A stretch of 64,000 nt of DNA from Methanocorpusculum sp. UBA424 (lineage in GTDB: Archaea; Halobacteriota; Methanomicrobia; Methanomicrobiales; Methanocorpusculaceae), in assembly GCA_002498375.1 (NCBI GenBank), contig DAHC01000003.1, positions 1 through 64,000 of the forward strand, read 5' to 3'. Made by a program: the position numbers and the translations under genes. Positions 24,840 through 34,744 of this stretch are shown here, one piece after another (the stretch's first letter is position 1; every line of letters begins with the position of its first letter). The notes below the pieces were generated by a model. The model saw only the letters and a list, made by a program, of their open reading frames with translations. It was not told the origin of the DNA and ran no database searches.

Positions 24840-26495
24840 ATGTCAGCACAACTTGGCGGACAGCCAATCTTAATCCTCAAAGAAGGAGGAAACCGTACTC
24901 GCGGACGGGATGCACAGAGCATGAACATCGCAGCGGCAAAAGCCGTCGCCGGAGCCGTACGTTCTACCCTTGGTCCGAAGGGAATGGACAAGATGCTCGT
25001 CGACACCATCGGAGATGTCGTTATCACCAATGACGGTGTGACCATCCTCAAAGAGATGGACATTGAACACCCGGCAGCAAAGATGATGGTCGAGATCGCA
25101 AAGACTCAGGATGATGAAGTCGGAGACGGAACCACCACTGCAGTCGTTATTGCAGGCGAACTCTTAAAGAAGTCTGAAGAGCTTCTCGAGATGGACGTTC
25201 ACCCGACCGTCATCACCCTTGGATACAGACAGGCAGCCGAGAAAGCCCAGGAACTTCTCCAGACCATCGCAATCGACGTCAAGGCAAAGGACACCGCGAT
25301 CCTTTCCAAGATTGCAGGAACCGCAATGACCGGCAAGAACGCAGAAGCCTCCAAGGACAAACTCTGTGACCTTATCGTCCGTGCAATCACTCTCGTTGCA
25401 GATGCAGACGGAACAGTCGACACCGAAAACGTCAAAGTCGAGAAACGTGTCGGCGGCTCGATCGAAGAGTCCGAGATCATCGAAGGCATGATCATCGACA
25501 AGGAACGTGTCCACCCGGGCATGCCCAAATCCGTTAAGAATGCAAAGATCCTTCTGCTGAACGCTGCAGTCGAATACAAGAAGACCGAAGTCGACGCAGA
25601 GATCTCCATCACCTCACCCGACCAGCTCCAGATGTTCCTCGATGAGGAAGAGCGCATGATCAAAGGCATCGTCGAGAAGATCAAAGCATCCGGTGCAAAC
25701 GTCCTCTTCTGTCAGAAAGGTATCGACGACATTGCTCAGCACTACCTCTCCAAGGCAGGCATCTTCGCAACCCGCCGTGTAAAGAAATCCGATATGGAGA
25801 AACTTGCACGTGCAACCGGCGGAGCGCTTATCTCCTCCATCGACGCCATCTCTGCTGACGAGCTTGGTGTTGCAGGCATCGTTGAAGAGCGCAAGGTCGG
25901 CGGCGAAGAGATGATCTTCGTTGAGAAGTGCAAGAACCCCAAAGCAGTCTCGATCATCATAAAAGGCGGAACAGACCACGTTGTCGACGAGCTCGGCCGT
26001 GCACTTGAAGACGCACTCCGTGTCGTTGCCTGTGTCGTTGAAGACAAGAAGGTCGTCGCCGGCGGAGGAGCACCGGAAGTTGAGCTCTCCCTCAGACTCC
26101 GCGAATACGCAGCGACCCAGGGCGGACGTATCCAGCTCGCGATCGAAGCATTCGCAGGTGCACTGGAAATCATCCCGAGAACCCTTGCAGAAAACGCAGG
26201 TCTCGACCCGATCGACAAACTTGTTGAGCTCCGTGCAGCACACGAGAAAGGCAAGAAGACCCATGGTCTTGATGTCTTTGAAGGAAAGGCAGTCGACATG
26301 TGGGAAGCAGGCGTTGTTGAGCCGCTCCGCGTGAAGACCCAGGCAATTTCCTCAGCAGCAGAAGCCGCCGTCATGATCCTCAGAATCGATGACGTCATCG
26401 CATCCGCAAAGTCCGCAGGACCATCACCCGAAGAGATGGCCGCAATGGGCGGAGGCATGGGCGGAATGGGCGGCATGCCCCCAGGAATGATGTAA
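24840..26495 (+). CDS. thsA: Thermosome subunit (group II chaperonin)
   Basis: A 551-residue chaperonin subunit. ATPase motifs LGPKGMDKMLV, TNDGVTIL (residues 63-70) and GDGTTTAVV (95-103) are present, and the C terminus has the usual Gly/Met repeats. It assembles into the double-ring archaeal chaperonin that folds proteins with ATP. Codon choice is strongly biased (for example many GTC and CTC codons), as in highly expressed genes. It has its own promoter and terminator. The symbol is generic; other subunit genes may lie elsewhere. Confidence 0.95.
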   Translation: MSAQLGGQPILILKEGGNRTRGRDAQSMNIAAAKAVAGAVRSTLGPKGMDKMLVDTIGDVVITNDGVTILKEMDIEHPAAKMMVEIAKTQDDEVGDGTTTAVVIAGELLKKSEELLEMDVHPTVITLGYRQAAEKAQELLQTIAIDVKAKDTAILSKIAGTAMTGKNAEASKDKLCDLIVRAITLVADADGTVDTENVKVEKRVGGSIEESEIIEGMIIDKERVHPGMPKSVKNAKILLLNAAVEYKKTEVDAEISITSPDQLQMFLDEEERMIKGIVEKIKASGANVLFCQKGIDDIAQHYLSKAGIFATRRVKKSDMEKLARATGGALISSIDAISADELGVAGIVEERKVGGEEMIFVEKCKNPKAVSIIIKGGTDHVVDELGRALEDALRVVACVVEDKKVVAGGGAPEVELSLRLREYAATQGGRIQLAIEAFAGALEIIPRTLAENAGLDPIDKLVELRAAHEKGKKTHGLDVFEGKAVDMWEAGVVEPLRVKTQAISSAAEAAVMILRIDDVIASAKSAGPSPEEMAAMGGGMGGMGGMPPGMM

Positions 26496-26510
26496 AGGCA
26501 GATATGCCCC

Positions 26511-26535
26511 GGGAGAATTCTCCCTCATCTTTTTT
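26511..26535 (+). terminator. Palindromic hairpin plus T-tract after the thermosome gene
   Basis: GGGAG-AATT-CTCCC (26511-26524) is a perfect palindrome followed by TCATC and a six-T run to 26535. It starts 16 bp after the thermosome stop codon. Confidence 0.65.
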
Positions 26536-26601
26536 CGATCATTCACGAACTTTAACTATTTTCAAACGCTAATGGTATAGTAATATCCGAGGAACTTTGC
26601 C

Positions 26602-27681
26602 GTGCGTCATGAAATATTGTATCAGTACGATCTCCCGATTGAGATCCTGGATGATATTCCCAGGACCGAGGAGGTCTTGAATGTTATTTACGCACGAAGT
26701 AAAGATAAATTTTTGATCCCGATCCTTTTGACACGTCTTCGCATGCTCTGGGGGTATCCCGAACGCCAAACGGTGTACCGGATCTATGAGATGAATTATA
26801 TCGATCTCATGGAAGCTTCTGTCCGGTTTCCGACTGCGGTCGCCCCGACTCTGACCCTCAAGACGGTGAATAATGACAAATATATCTTCCACAGCGTAAA
26901 AAATTCCGTGGAGGAGGTCAGAGCTGCGCTTCTCTCGCTTCGCGAGATGATGAATATGCGAGCCGGCGGGAACTGGGAGATTGCCGTAAAACGGAATATC
27001 CTGACCGAGGAGTATATTCTGAGAGAGGGAGGGGTGGGATCGGGACCGGCAGCTCTTCCGGAGACCGGAGAGGACGATGTGTTTGAGGATACGCCAACTC
27101 CGGGGTCCGGCAGTGAGCCGACGGAGAGCCTGTTTTCCCATTTCCCTGAGGGTGAGGACCCAGGAGAGGATGTGTTCGAGGAGAAGATCCCAATTTCGGA
27201 AAAAGATCAGGAGGAGGCAAAGGCCGCCTGGGTATCCCGGATGATCGAATCAACGGAACCCCCTGTGGAGGTGAAGGAGAAGACGGAAGAACCCCTGAAC
27301 GATGTGATCGTGTTCGAAACCGATTCGGGGAAGACGGATGATCAGTGGCATGATGAGGGGAAAGGGGATGCGATGATCCTGCCTGGTGGACGGACCCGGG
27401 TCGGCGGAGGGCGGTATAAGCGTCTCAACGATGATCCAAAGAGTCAGCCGGAGGATGATGACTCGGAGGTGTATGTCTCGAAGAGATCGGATTCGAATAT
27501 CCCCAAACCTCCGCAGCCAAGGACTGTTTCACCGGTGACGCTGGAGCCGCGTGAGGGGCTGGACGATGAGGCGATCGATAAGTCCCTCGAGGCGCTGAAG
27601 TATCTGCGGGAGAATGGGATCATCACCGAAGACGAATATAAGAAACGGTGTCTCGGACTTTTTAAGAGGACCGGATTGTAG
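26602..27681 (+). CDS. Protein of unknown function with acidic linker and C-terminal SHOCT-like segment
   Basis: A 359-residue soluble protein with a GTG start, preceded by GAGGA at 26589-26593. Residues 1-135 are a folded region I do not recognise. Residues about 140-325 are acidic and rich in Pro, Glu, Asp and Ser, clearly disordered. Residues 328-357 (ALKYLRENGIITEDEYKKR) match the short helical SHOCT/oligomerisation motif. The layout suggests an adaptor. It stands alone after the thermosome gene. Confidence 0.6.
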   Translation: MRHEILYQYDLPIEILDDIPRTEEVLNVIYARSKDKFLIPILLTRLRMLWGYPERQTVYRIYEMNYIDLMEASVRFPTAVAPTLTLKTVNNDKYIFHSVKNSVEEVRAALLSLREMMNMRAGGNWEIAVKRNILTEEYILREGGVGSGPAALPETGEDDVFEDTPTPGSGSEPTESLFSHFPEGEDPGEDVFEEKIPISEKDQEEAKAAWVSRMIESTEPPVEVKEKTEEPLNDVIVFETDSGKTDDQWHDEGKGDAMILPGGRTRVGGGRYKRLNDDPKSQPEDDDSEVYVSKRSDSNIPKPPQPRTVSPVTLEPREGLDDEAIDKSLEALKYLRENGIITEDEYKKRCLGLFKRTGL

Positions 27682-27779
27682 CCGGATCGGATACACGACC
27701 CGCCATACTCACCCGCAATCATACAACTCTTTTCAAAAAAAGTAGATATTGGAAAATTTTAAAAAAGTGATGGGGAGGC

Positions 27780-29993
27780 TCAGCTGCAGCCGCTCCATCC
27801 GCAGTGCTTGCAGATCCCCTGATTACAGCCCTCGCCGAAATCCAGAGGCTCCCCGCACTCGGGACAGGGCGGGTTCTTCTTTTCTCCGGGAGTAACCGGA
27901 GTCAGCGACCAGTTGTCCAGCGTCGCGATCGCCTGATTGGTTGCCGCAAGTTCGATGCATTTTCCAACGACATCGGCACAGGACATTCCCTCGGAGTTTT
28001 TGTTCTTGATCGCCGAGACACAGTTCACTTTTGCAAACTGCTTCACGAACTTCTCATACGGAACACCATTCTGTAAACCCGTGCTGATACTTCGGCCAAG
28101 CGCATTGCTGCTTGCTTCGCATCCGGCTCCGACGGTTCGGATGAACACTTCCATCGGTTTGCCGTCCATCGTGTTCACCGTGATATACAGACGACAGCAG
28201 CCGGACTGAGCAAGGAAGGTGCGTCCAACCAGCTCCCGCGGACGGGTGAAGGTCAGCTGCGGGACAAGGCCGGGGCTCGGCTTCTCAGGCGCGGCCTCCG
28301 CCGGTTTGGCGGTCTCCTGCTTCTCGAGAGCAAGAACAACATCCTCTCTTGACCCGGTGCGGTAGAGAGTCATCCCTTTGATCCCCTCTCTCCAGGCAAG
28401 AATAACGGCCTTCTCGACATCCTCTTTGGCTGCAGTGACCGGCATGTTGATCGTCTTCGATATCGAGGCGTGAACATGTTTCTGGAACGCCGCCTGCATT
28501 AAGACATGATCCTTCCATCCGATATCCAGAGCGGTCTTGAAGACGGCTTTGAACGTATCCGGCAGCCAGGCAATATCCTGAACCGAACCGGTTTCATGCA
28601 CGTGATTAATGACCTCATCGCGTTTTGCTTCCGCTTCTGCGCCCGAAAAGCCCATCGACGCGATCACACGCTTAAGTTCCGATTCGAAGTACGGATGGAC
28701 CATCACGAATGTTTTGCCGACCGTGTTCCTTCGGGTGTAGGCAAACGAGAACACCGGCTCGATACCGGACGAACAGCCGGCGAGAAGCGAGATGGTCCCG
28801 GTCGGGGCGATCGTCGTCAAGGCAGCGTTGCGCATAATGATTCCCTGCTTGTCCCAGACGCTTCCTTCATACGCAGGGAAAGCTCCCCTCTCCTTTCCAA
28901 GAGCCATGGACTCTTCGACGGCAACATTGTTGATCCGCTCCATCACTTCGATGCAGAAGTTTCTGCCGGCTTCCGAATCGTAAGGGATCCGGAGCATGAG
29001 CATCGCATCGTGCACGCCCATCAGACCAAGACCGACCTTTCGCGTACGGTTCGTGGCTTCGCGGATCTCCGGGATCGGGAAGACATTCTTCGTGATGACT
29101 GCATCAAGGAACCGGATACCCATCCGGGTCATTTTATCAAGAGCTTCGTAGTTCAGACCATCGGCACGAATGAACTTCGCCAAATTGATACTGCCAAGAA
29201 CGCAGGACTCGAACGGCAGGAGAGGCTGTTCACCACAGGGATTGGTGGTGTCGATCTCACCGAGATCGGGAGTAGGGTTTTTCCTGTTGATCGTGTCGTA
29301 GAAAAGAATTCCGGGCTCGCCGTTCTTCCAGACACCTTCGATGATACCCTCCCAGATTTCCCCAACGGTAATTCCGACACCTTCAGTGCTGGTTACCCAG
29401 ACTTTGTCCATCTCGCCTTTTGCCACAAGTTCCATGAAAGCGTCCGAGACCATCACGGAGATATTGAAGTTACTGAAGTCGCCTTCCTTGGCTTTGCTTT
29501 TGATGAACTTCATGATGTCCTGGTGCCAGACGTTCAGGATACCCATATTTGCCCCGCGTCTTCTGCCGCCCTGTTTAATCACATCGGTCGCTGCGTTGAA
29601 CACCCGCATAAAGGAGACCGGGCCGGATGCTACGCCGTCCGTTGAACGGACAGGGGACCCCTCCGGGCGAAGGTGGGAAAAGTTATAGCCGGTTCCTCCT
29701 CCCGACTGATGAATGATCGCGCCCCAGCGGATCGCATCGAAGATCTCCGGAAGCGAATCGTTCACCGGGAGCGTGAAACAGGCGGAGAGCTGCCCGAGCG
29801 GGGTTCCGGCATTCATCAATGTCGGAGAGTTGGGCAGGAACGACAACGACATCATGGCGTCAAAGTATTCTTTTGTCTCTTCCGGTGTTTCACCCAATGC
29901 ATCTGCCACTCGTCTGCAGACATCTTCAAACGATGCCTCACCGGTGCGATAATATCTCGCCGCTAAAATACTGTCAACTACTGAATCCGCCAT
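27780..29993 (-). CDS. nrdJ: Adenosylcobalamin-dependent (class II) ribonucleotide reductase
   Basis: A 737-residue class II reductase making deoxyribonucleotides with B12 rather than a diiron subunit. Substrate and radical-site motifs include QLSACFTLPV, GGGTGYNFS, NPCGEQPLLPFESC and APTGTISLLAGCSSGIEP. A TSCPD-like domain (about 590-690) and a C-terminal zinc ribbon (CPECGEP and CKHCGWSGC) finish the protein, the last cysteines likely re-reducing the active site. There is no ATP-cone at the N terminus. The ATG at 29993 is taken, one codon after a TTG. Confidence 0.93.
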   Translation of the reverse strand: MADSVVDSILAARYYRTGEASFEDVCRRVADALGETPEETKEYFDAMMSLSFLPNSPTLMNAGTPLGQLSACFTLPVNDSLPEIFDAIRWGAIIHQSGGGTGYNFSHLRPEGSPVRSTDGVASGPVSFMRVFNAATDVIKQGGRRRGANMGILNVWHQDIMKFIKSKAKEGDFSNFNISVMVSDAFMELVAKGEMDKVWVTSTEGVGITVGEIWEGIIEGVWKNGEPGILFYDTINRKNPTPDLGEIDTTNPCGEQPLLPFESCVLGSINLAKFIRADGLNYEALDKMTRMGIRFLDAVITKNVFPIPEIREATNRTRKVGLGLMGVHDAMLMLRIPYDSEAGRNFCIEVMERINNVAVEESMALGKERGAFPAYEGSVWDKQGIIMRNAALTTIAPTGTISLLAGCSSGIEPVFSFAYTRRNTVGKTFVMVHPYFESELKRVIASMGFSGAEAEAKRDEVINHVHETGSVQDIAWLPDTFKAVFKTALDIGWKDHVLMQAAFQKHVHASISKTINMPVTAAKEDVEKAVILAWREGIKGMTLYRTGSREDVVLALEKQETAKPAEAAPEKPSPGLVPQLTFTRPRELVGRTFLAQSGCCRLYITVNTMDGKPMEVFIRTVGAGCEASSNALGRSISTGLQNGVPYEKFVKQFAKVNCVSAIKNKNSEGMSCADVVGKCIELAATNQAIATLDNWSLTPVTPGEKKNPPCPECGEPLDFGEGCNQGICKHCGWSGCS

Positions 29994-30174
29994 CAATTAA
30001 TCCCTCGATTTACTTGTATCTGGTTCAAAAAGCCGGATAAGGTATGGTGCACCCCAACTGATCTTTTCGTACTTAAGAATTAATTGGACATACCCGTATT
30101 TTAATCCAGTTCATTCAAGACACTGGATATGAACACAACTCTTAAGAGCTAGTTAGCAAGACCAATTAACTACG

Positions 30175-30675
30175 ATGGTAGTTCCCACAAAAGTATTTTT
30201 TACCAGGGGTAAAGGCGTGCATAAAGATCAGCTTGTTTCGTTCGAGATGGCTCTTAGAAACGCAGGAATCGCCCCTTTTAATCTGGTCTACGTATCTTCC
30301 ATTATGCCGCCGGACGCAGAAATCGTCTCGCGCGATGAAGGACTCGCGGCCTTAAGGCCGGGAGAGATCGTGTACTGCGTTATGGCTAAAAACACATCAA
30401 ACGAACCAAATGAGATAATATCGGCAGCAATCGGCCTTGCGGTCCCCCAGATCCATGACAAGCAGCACGGGTATCTCTCGGAGCATCACTGCGCAGGATT
30501 GTCGGAAAAACAGTGCGGAGCATATGCCGAAGAACTTGCCAGAACGATGCTGGATACCATTATGCAGAAACAGGGCGGCAATATTCTGAAAACGAGCAAT
30601 ATCAGCATTGCTGCCGAAACGGACAGAGACGGAAACTGGACAACCGTTGTTGCGACAGCGGTCTTCGTCTGTTAA
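30175..30675 (+). CDS. pdaD: Pyruvoyl-dependent arginine decarboxylase
   Basis: A 166-residue PvlArgDC proenzyme. Self-cleavage is expected between Ser41 and Ser42 in VYVSSIMPP, turning Ser42 into the pyruvoyl group. It decarboxylates arginine to agmatine, the first step of archaeal polyamine synthesis and the donor for tRNA agmatidine made by TiaS. It is divergent from nrdJ (181-bp gap) and 34 bp upstream of purF on the same strand. Confidence 0.93.
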   Translation: MVVPTKVFFTRGKGVHKDQLVSFEMALRNAGIAPFNLVYVSSIMPPDAEIVSRDEGLAALRPGEIVYCVMAKNTSNEPNEIISAAIGLAVPQIHDKQHGYLSEHHCAGLSEKQCGAYAEELARTMLDTIMQKQGGNILKTSNISIAAETDRDGNWTTVVATAVFVC

Positions 30676-30709
30676 ACCTATATCTGAATACAGCCAATAT
30701 TTTTGCAAC

Positions 30710-32113
30710 ATGTGCGGCATCACTGGCATTACCGATTCTACAGATGTATCGGGATCATTGTACCTGGCATTATATGCCCTCCAGCACAGGGGTCAGGAGA
30801 GCGCAGGTATCTACACGTATGATGGTGAGACCGTGCATAAATACAAAGGATACGGTCTCGTGTCCGAGGTGTTTAGCGGCCCGATCCTCGATGGTCTGAG
30901 AGGGAAAACAGGCATCGGTCATGTGAGATATCCAACGACCGGCGGATCGAAACCTGAGAACATTCAGCCGTTCCATTTTATGTTCCGGGGACATTCGCTG
31001 TCGCTCGTTCACAACGGGAACCTGATCAATACCGACGAACTGAGATACGAATACGAAGGGCACGGCCATATTTTTTCCACGACATCTGACACCGAAGTCA
31101 TCGCAGCTATTCTCGCAAACGAGATCATCCATGACCACACGCCTGACGAAGCAATAAGTTACTGTATGCGAAAGATCAGCGGATCATATGTCGTGATCTT
31201 TATGCTGGACGGAATTCTGTATGCATTCCGCGACCCGCTCGGCATCAAACCGCTGTGCCTTGGAAAAACCGAGACGGGCGGCCATGTCCTTGCCTCCGAA
31301 AGCGTAGCTTTGGATGCGATCGGTGCCGAGTTCGTCAGAGATATCTGCCCAGGCGAGAGCGTGAGACTCCAGGGCGGTGAAGTTTTTTCCCGAAAGATGA
31401 TGAAGGCAAAATCCTGTGCGCACTGTATGTTCGAGTATGTCTACTTCGCACGGGCCGATGCGGTCATCGATGGAGTATCCGTATACGATGTGCGGAGAAA
31501 AACCGGAGCGCTGCTTGCAAAGGAAGCTCCGGCAAACGCGGATCTGATCTCGCCGGTTCCGGATTCTGGAACGGCGGCGGCGACCGGATTCTCCCGCGAA
31601 TCAGGGATCCCCTTTCGCGAGGCCCTTATCAAAAACCGGTACACGGGCCGGACATTCATTATGCCGAGCCAGGAAAAACGCGAGATCGCGGTCCGAATGA
31701 AACTAAATCCAGTCCGGGGCCATATCAAAGACAAATCCGTGGTCTTAGTCGACGACAGTATCGTGAGAGGGACGACCTCGAAAAAGATTCTGTCGCTCGT
31801 GCGCGAGTTCGGTGCAAAAGAACTCCATCTCAGAATCGCATCCCCGCCGATCATCGCCCCCTGCTATCTTGGAACGGATTTTCCCACCAGAGATGAACTG
31901 ATCGCCTCGACAAAATCGGCGTCCCAGGTAGAGAAGGAGATCGATGCAACCAGTCTTGCCCACATCTCGCTGGACGGACTCATCAAAGCGATCGGCATTC
32001 CGCGACAGGATCTCTGTCTTGGCTGTCTTACCGGGAAGTATCCGCTAGCGATTCCCGGGGAGAAAGAGGACGAACGCGGGATAGAGATGGTAGACTCCTA
32101 CTCCTGTCCCTGA
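30710..32113 (+). CDS. purF: Amidophosphoribosyltransferase PurF
   Basis: A 467-residue PurF. The start at 30710 gives MCGITG, so that Cys2 becomes the N-terminal glutaminase nucleophile; upstream in-frame ATG codons would destroy this and are rejected. The glutaminase domain has LQHRGQESAGI, RYPTTGGS and HNGNL. The phosphoribosyltransferase domain has VVLVDDSIVRGTTSKKI. Late cysteines in CLGCLTGKYP may bind an Fe-S cluster as in Bacillus PurF. It commits PRPP to purine synthesis. Confidence 0.93.
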   Translation: MCGITGITDSTDVSGSLYLALYALQHRGQESAGIYTYDGETVHKYKGYGLVSEVFSGPILDGLRGKTGIGHVRYPTTGGSKPENIQPFHFMFRGHSLSLVHNGNLINTDELRYEYEGHGHIFSTTSDTEVIAAILANEIIHDHTPDEAISYCMRKISGSYVVIFMLDGILYAFRDPLGIKPLCLGKTETGGHVLASESVALDAIGAEFVRDICPGESVRLQGGEVFSRKMMKAKSCAHCMFEYVYFARADAVIDGVSVYDVRRKTGALLAKEAPANADLISPVPDSGTAAATGFSRESGIPFREALIKNRYTGRTFIMPSQEKREIAVRMKLNPVRGHIKDKSVVLVDDSIVRGTTSKKILSLVREFGAKELHLRIASPPIIAPCYLGTDFPTRDELIASTKSASQVEKEIDATSLAHISLDGLIKAIGIPRQDLCLGCLTGKYPLAIPGEKEDERGIEMVDSYSCP

Positions 32114-32588
32114 ATATACGAAAAATCACTTTTTTTAGAGATGTACAGTTTGTTACCGGACAACCCAACATACCTGATGCAGCAAAAATAAGTATGAAGA
32201 AAAATTAGGTAAACATAGTGTTTTTCCGCTTCCGGCAAAGAAGGGAAAAACATACAAAAATTTTGAGAGGTTTTTAGAGGGAGTGGTACGTGTCATTAAC
32301 CTGAGTATTAGTATGGAACAGACCCGAAAACAGTAGTGGTGTGGTGTGTTTTGTGAGGTGTATATTCTGTGGAAAAGGTCGGTGTGTGTGGTGTATCCTT
32401 GTTTCCCATTGTACAGAACTGATTTTGTTCACGGGTCTGTTTGCCGCTTGTGCTCTTCTCACAAGCTGCTACATTACTATTTGTCATTCTTGTATTTAAT
32501 TATAACGCTCAATGCACGGCGTTGATGTTGTGCATCAATGCCCGACACAGTGCAAAGCATTATAGTTTCCGGAGCCAAATAAAGAGTA
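32114..32588. other. 475-bp intergenic region with GT-rich tract, upstream of a sensory regulator
   Basis: No coding frame is supported. A seven-T run (32131-32137) probably ends purF transcription. The stretch 32334-32395 is strongly G/T-biased on the + strand, with repeated GTGTGGTGT-like words. Near the right end TTGATG (32522-32527) and CATCAA (32533-32538) form a small stem, and ATGCAC/GTGCAT (32512-32517/32530-32535) an alternative one. CATTATAG at about 32558-32565 is a possible TATA box for the gene at 32589, giving an almost leaderless transcript. Confidence 0.45.
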
Positions 32589-34739
32589 ATGGTAGAGCAG
32601 ACAGGCGAATTTTCCGAGATTCTCACACTTTTACGAGAGAACCCGCGCGGAATGTCCGTCACGGAAATTGCCGACGCCACGCACCTGAACCGAAACACCA
32701 TAGCACGATATATGGATAACCTGCTCGTGTCCGGTCGGGTCGAGATGCGCACATTCGGAAAAGCGAAGGTGTTTTTTTTATCGAAACGGGTCCCCGTATC
32801 GGCGATGCTCAACCTTTCATCCGAGATGGTACTCCTAATCGACGCAGATCTCAAAGTCATTCAGGCAAATGAGTCATTAGTATCGTTCCTCTCCGCAGAC
32901 AGCGAGGAGATCGTCGGGAAATATATTTACGACAGTGCCTGCAAAACCTTCTGCAACGATGTACTCACCGACCAGATCAGGGCAGCTCTGCAGGGCGAGA
33001 TGGTCAAAAGTGAACTGCGTCTTTTGAAAAACGGGACCAACTGCTATCTTGACCAGCGAATCTATCCCATGGCCCTCCCCGACGGACGCCCCGGGGTTAC
33101 CGTCGTCTGGAACGACATCACTGAAAATGTCAACTCAGCAGATGCTCTCGAACAAAGCGAAGCAATGTTTCGGCGTCTCGTCGAAACGATCCATGATGTC
33201 ATCTGGTCTCTGGATGAGACCTTCAGTCTCCAGTACATCAGCCCCCAGATTACTTATGTGACCGGATACTCGCCCGAGGAACTCATCGGCCGCAAACTTT
33301 CCGAGTTCATGCCGGCAGGAGCAGCGGCCCGTTTCAATTGGGAACTTGCCTCGGCAATCTCGCGGGAAAAAGGGTTCACCCTGCCAGAGTTTCCCTTCAT
33401 CTGCAAAGACGGCAGAAAAATCTACTGCGAATTTTCCGGATCACCCGTTCTTCTCGAAGAAGAGGAATCCATATTCCTTGGATACAACGGCGCCCTTCGC
33501 GACGTGACCGACCGCAGAGATGCGGAGCTTGGAGCGAAACGGTGGAAACGATTCCTGGATGCCGTAATGAACAACATTCCTGCGATCATCACCGTAATCG
33601 GGATGGAGTCGCGGGAATACTATTACGTCAATAAATCTGCGGAAAAGTTCCTGCAGAAATCAAGAAGCGAACTTTCCCAGATGACCTCAAAGGAGATCCT
33701 GGCAAAGATCGGATCGGTCCGTTTGACAGAAGCCCACGACACGGTGGCTTTGACCGGGAAAGAGGCACGAGTCTTTGAAGACCGGATCGTGGTCAACGGC
33801 GAGACCAGATACATCTCGGCACGGGTCATCCCCATGAATCTCTCGGTCGACCGGCAGTATCTGCTGACGATCGTCAACGACATCACCGAAGAGGAGGCGG
33901 ACCGGCAGCGGCAGATGATGAGTAGGGAACTTGCCTTTATTCTGGAAGGCGTATCCTCGACCAAGGAGATGTGGGACCCGCTGCTCGATATGCTGCCAAA
34001 TATCTCCGGCTTCGAATCGGTGGCGGTCTATCAGCGGAGCATCTTCGATGACTACACCATGTTCAGGTCGAGAAACGGCAGATTCGCACCCGCGATCCAC
34101 ACCAACTCGATGATCCACCGGATCATCAGAAAAGGCGAGCCGGTCATCTTCGACAAACACCGGATGAGACTTCTGCCGGAAAACACCATTTCTCCAATGG
34201 ATCAGGCAAAATCACTTGTACTGATGCCGATCCTTTTCGAAGGAAGGGCAGTCGCCTGCGTGATTCTCGGTTCAAAAACGGCACTCGCGCCGGACACCGT
34301 GAGGAGAACACTTCTTTTATCCACGGCATTCCAGATCAGTACCGTTGCATCCAGATGTCTTGTTCAGGAAAAACTCCAGCGGGAACGCGACCGGACACGA
34401 AGCTACCTTGATGTAGCAGGTGTTTTGCTTGTTGCGGTGAACAGAGATGGAAACGTCGAGATGCTCAATAAATACGGCACGAAAATTCTCGGCTACACCG
34501 AAGCGGAACTGATGGGAAAGAACTGGTTTGTGACCGTGATACCGGAGAAAGCCAGACAGAGAAAAATGGACGGCTTCCAGAAACTCATCGCCGGAAATAT
34601 CCGCGAGGATGATTACGTGTATGAAGGTGTCGTCCTCTGTAAAGACGGTACGGAAAAGACCCTCAGATGGAGAAACACCCTGCTCCGTGAAGAGTGCGGA
34701 AGTATCTCCGGCATTGTTTCATCCGGAGAAGTAGTGTAG
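32589..34739 (+). CDS. Winged-helix regulator with multiple PAS and one GAF-like sensor domain
   Basis: A 716-residue protein. Residues about 8-68 form a winged helix-turn-helix (GMSVTEIADATHLNRNTIARYMDNL). PAS domains follow at about 75-180, 190-305 (YISPQITYVTGYSPEELIG) and 315-430, then a GAF-like region at 445-590, then a last PAS at 600-716 (ILGYTEAELMGKNW). No histidine-kinase or receiver domain is present, so it is a one-component regulator. Such architectures are common in Methanomicrobiales. There is no signal peptide or membrane helix, so sensing is cytoplasmic. Target genes and ligand unknown. Confidence 0.82.
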   Translation: MVEQTGEFSEILTLLRENPRGMSVTEIADATHLNRNTIARYMDNLLVSGRVEMRTFGKAKVFFLSKRVPVSAMLNLSSEMVLLIDADLKVIQANESLVSFLSADSEEIVGKYIYDSACKTFCNDVLTDQIRAALQGEMVKSELRLLKNGTNCYLDQRIYPMALPDGRPGVTVVWNDITENVNSADALEQSEAMFRRLVETIHDVIWSLDETFSLQYISPQITYVTGYSPEELIGRKLSEFMPAGAAARFNWELASAISREKGFTLPEFPFICKDGRKIYCEFSGSPVLLEEEESIFLGYNGALRDVTDRRDAELGAKRWKRFLDAVMNNIPAIITVIGMESREYYYVNKSAEKFLQKSRSELSQMTSKEILAKIGSVRLTEAHDTVALTGKEARVFEDRIVVNGETRYISARVIPMNLSVDRQYLLTIVNDITEEEADRQRQMMSRELAFILEGVSSTKEMWDPLLDMLPNISGFESVAVYQRSIFDDYTMFRSRNGRFAPAIHTNSMIHRIIRKGEPVIFDKHRMRLLPENTISPMDQAKSLVLMPILFEGRAVACVILGSKTALAPDTVRRTLLLSTAFQISTVASRCLVQEKLQRERDRTRSYLDVAGVLLVAVNRDGNVEMLNKYGTKILGYTEAELMGKNWFVTVIPEKARQRKMDGFQKLIAGNIREDDYVYEGVVLCKDGTEKTLRWRNTLLREECGSISGIVSSGEVV

Positions 34740-34744
34740 ATTTT

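Noticed and set aside
28506..29645. 379-codon plus-strand open frame
   Set aside because: Antisense to nrdJ; Arg/His/Asp-rich composition without homology.
30003..30060. tRNA-like GGTTCAAA segment
   Set aside because: No acceptor, D or anticodon arms can be formed around it.
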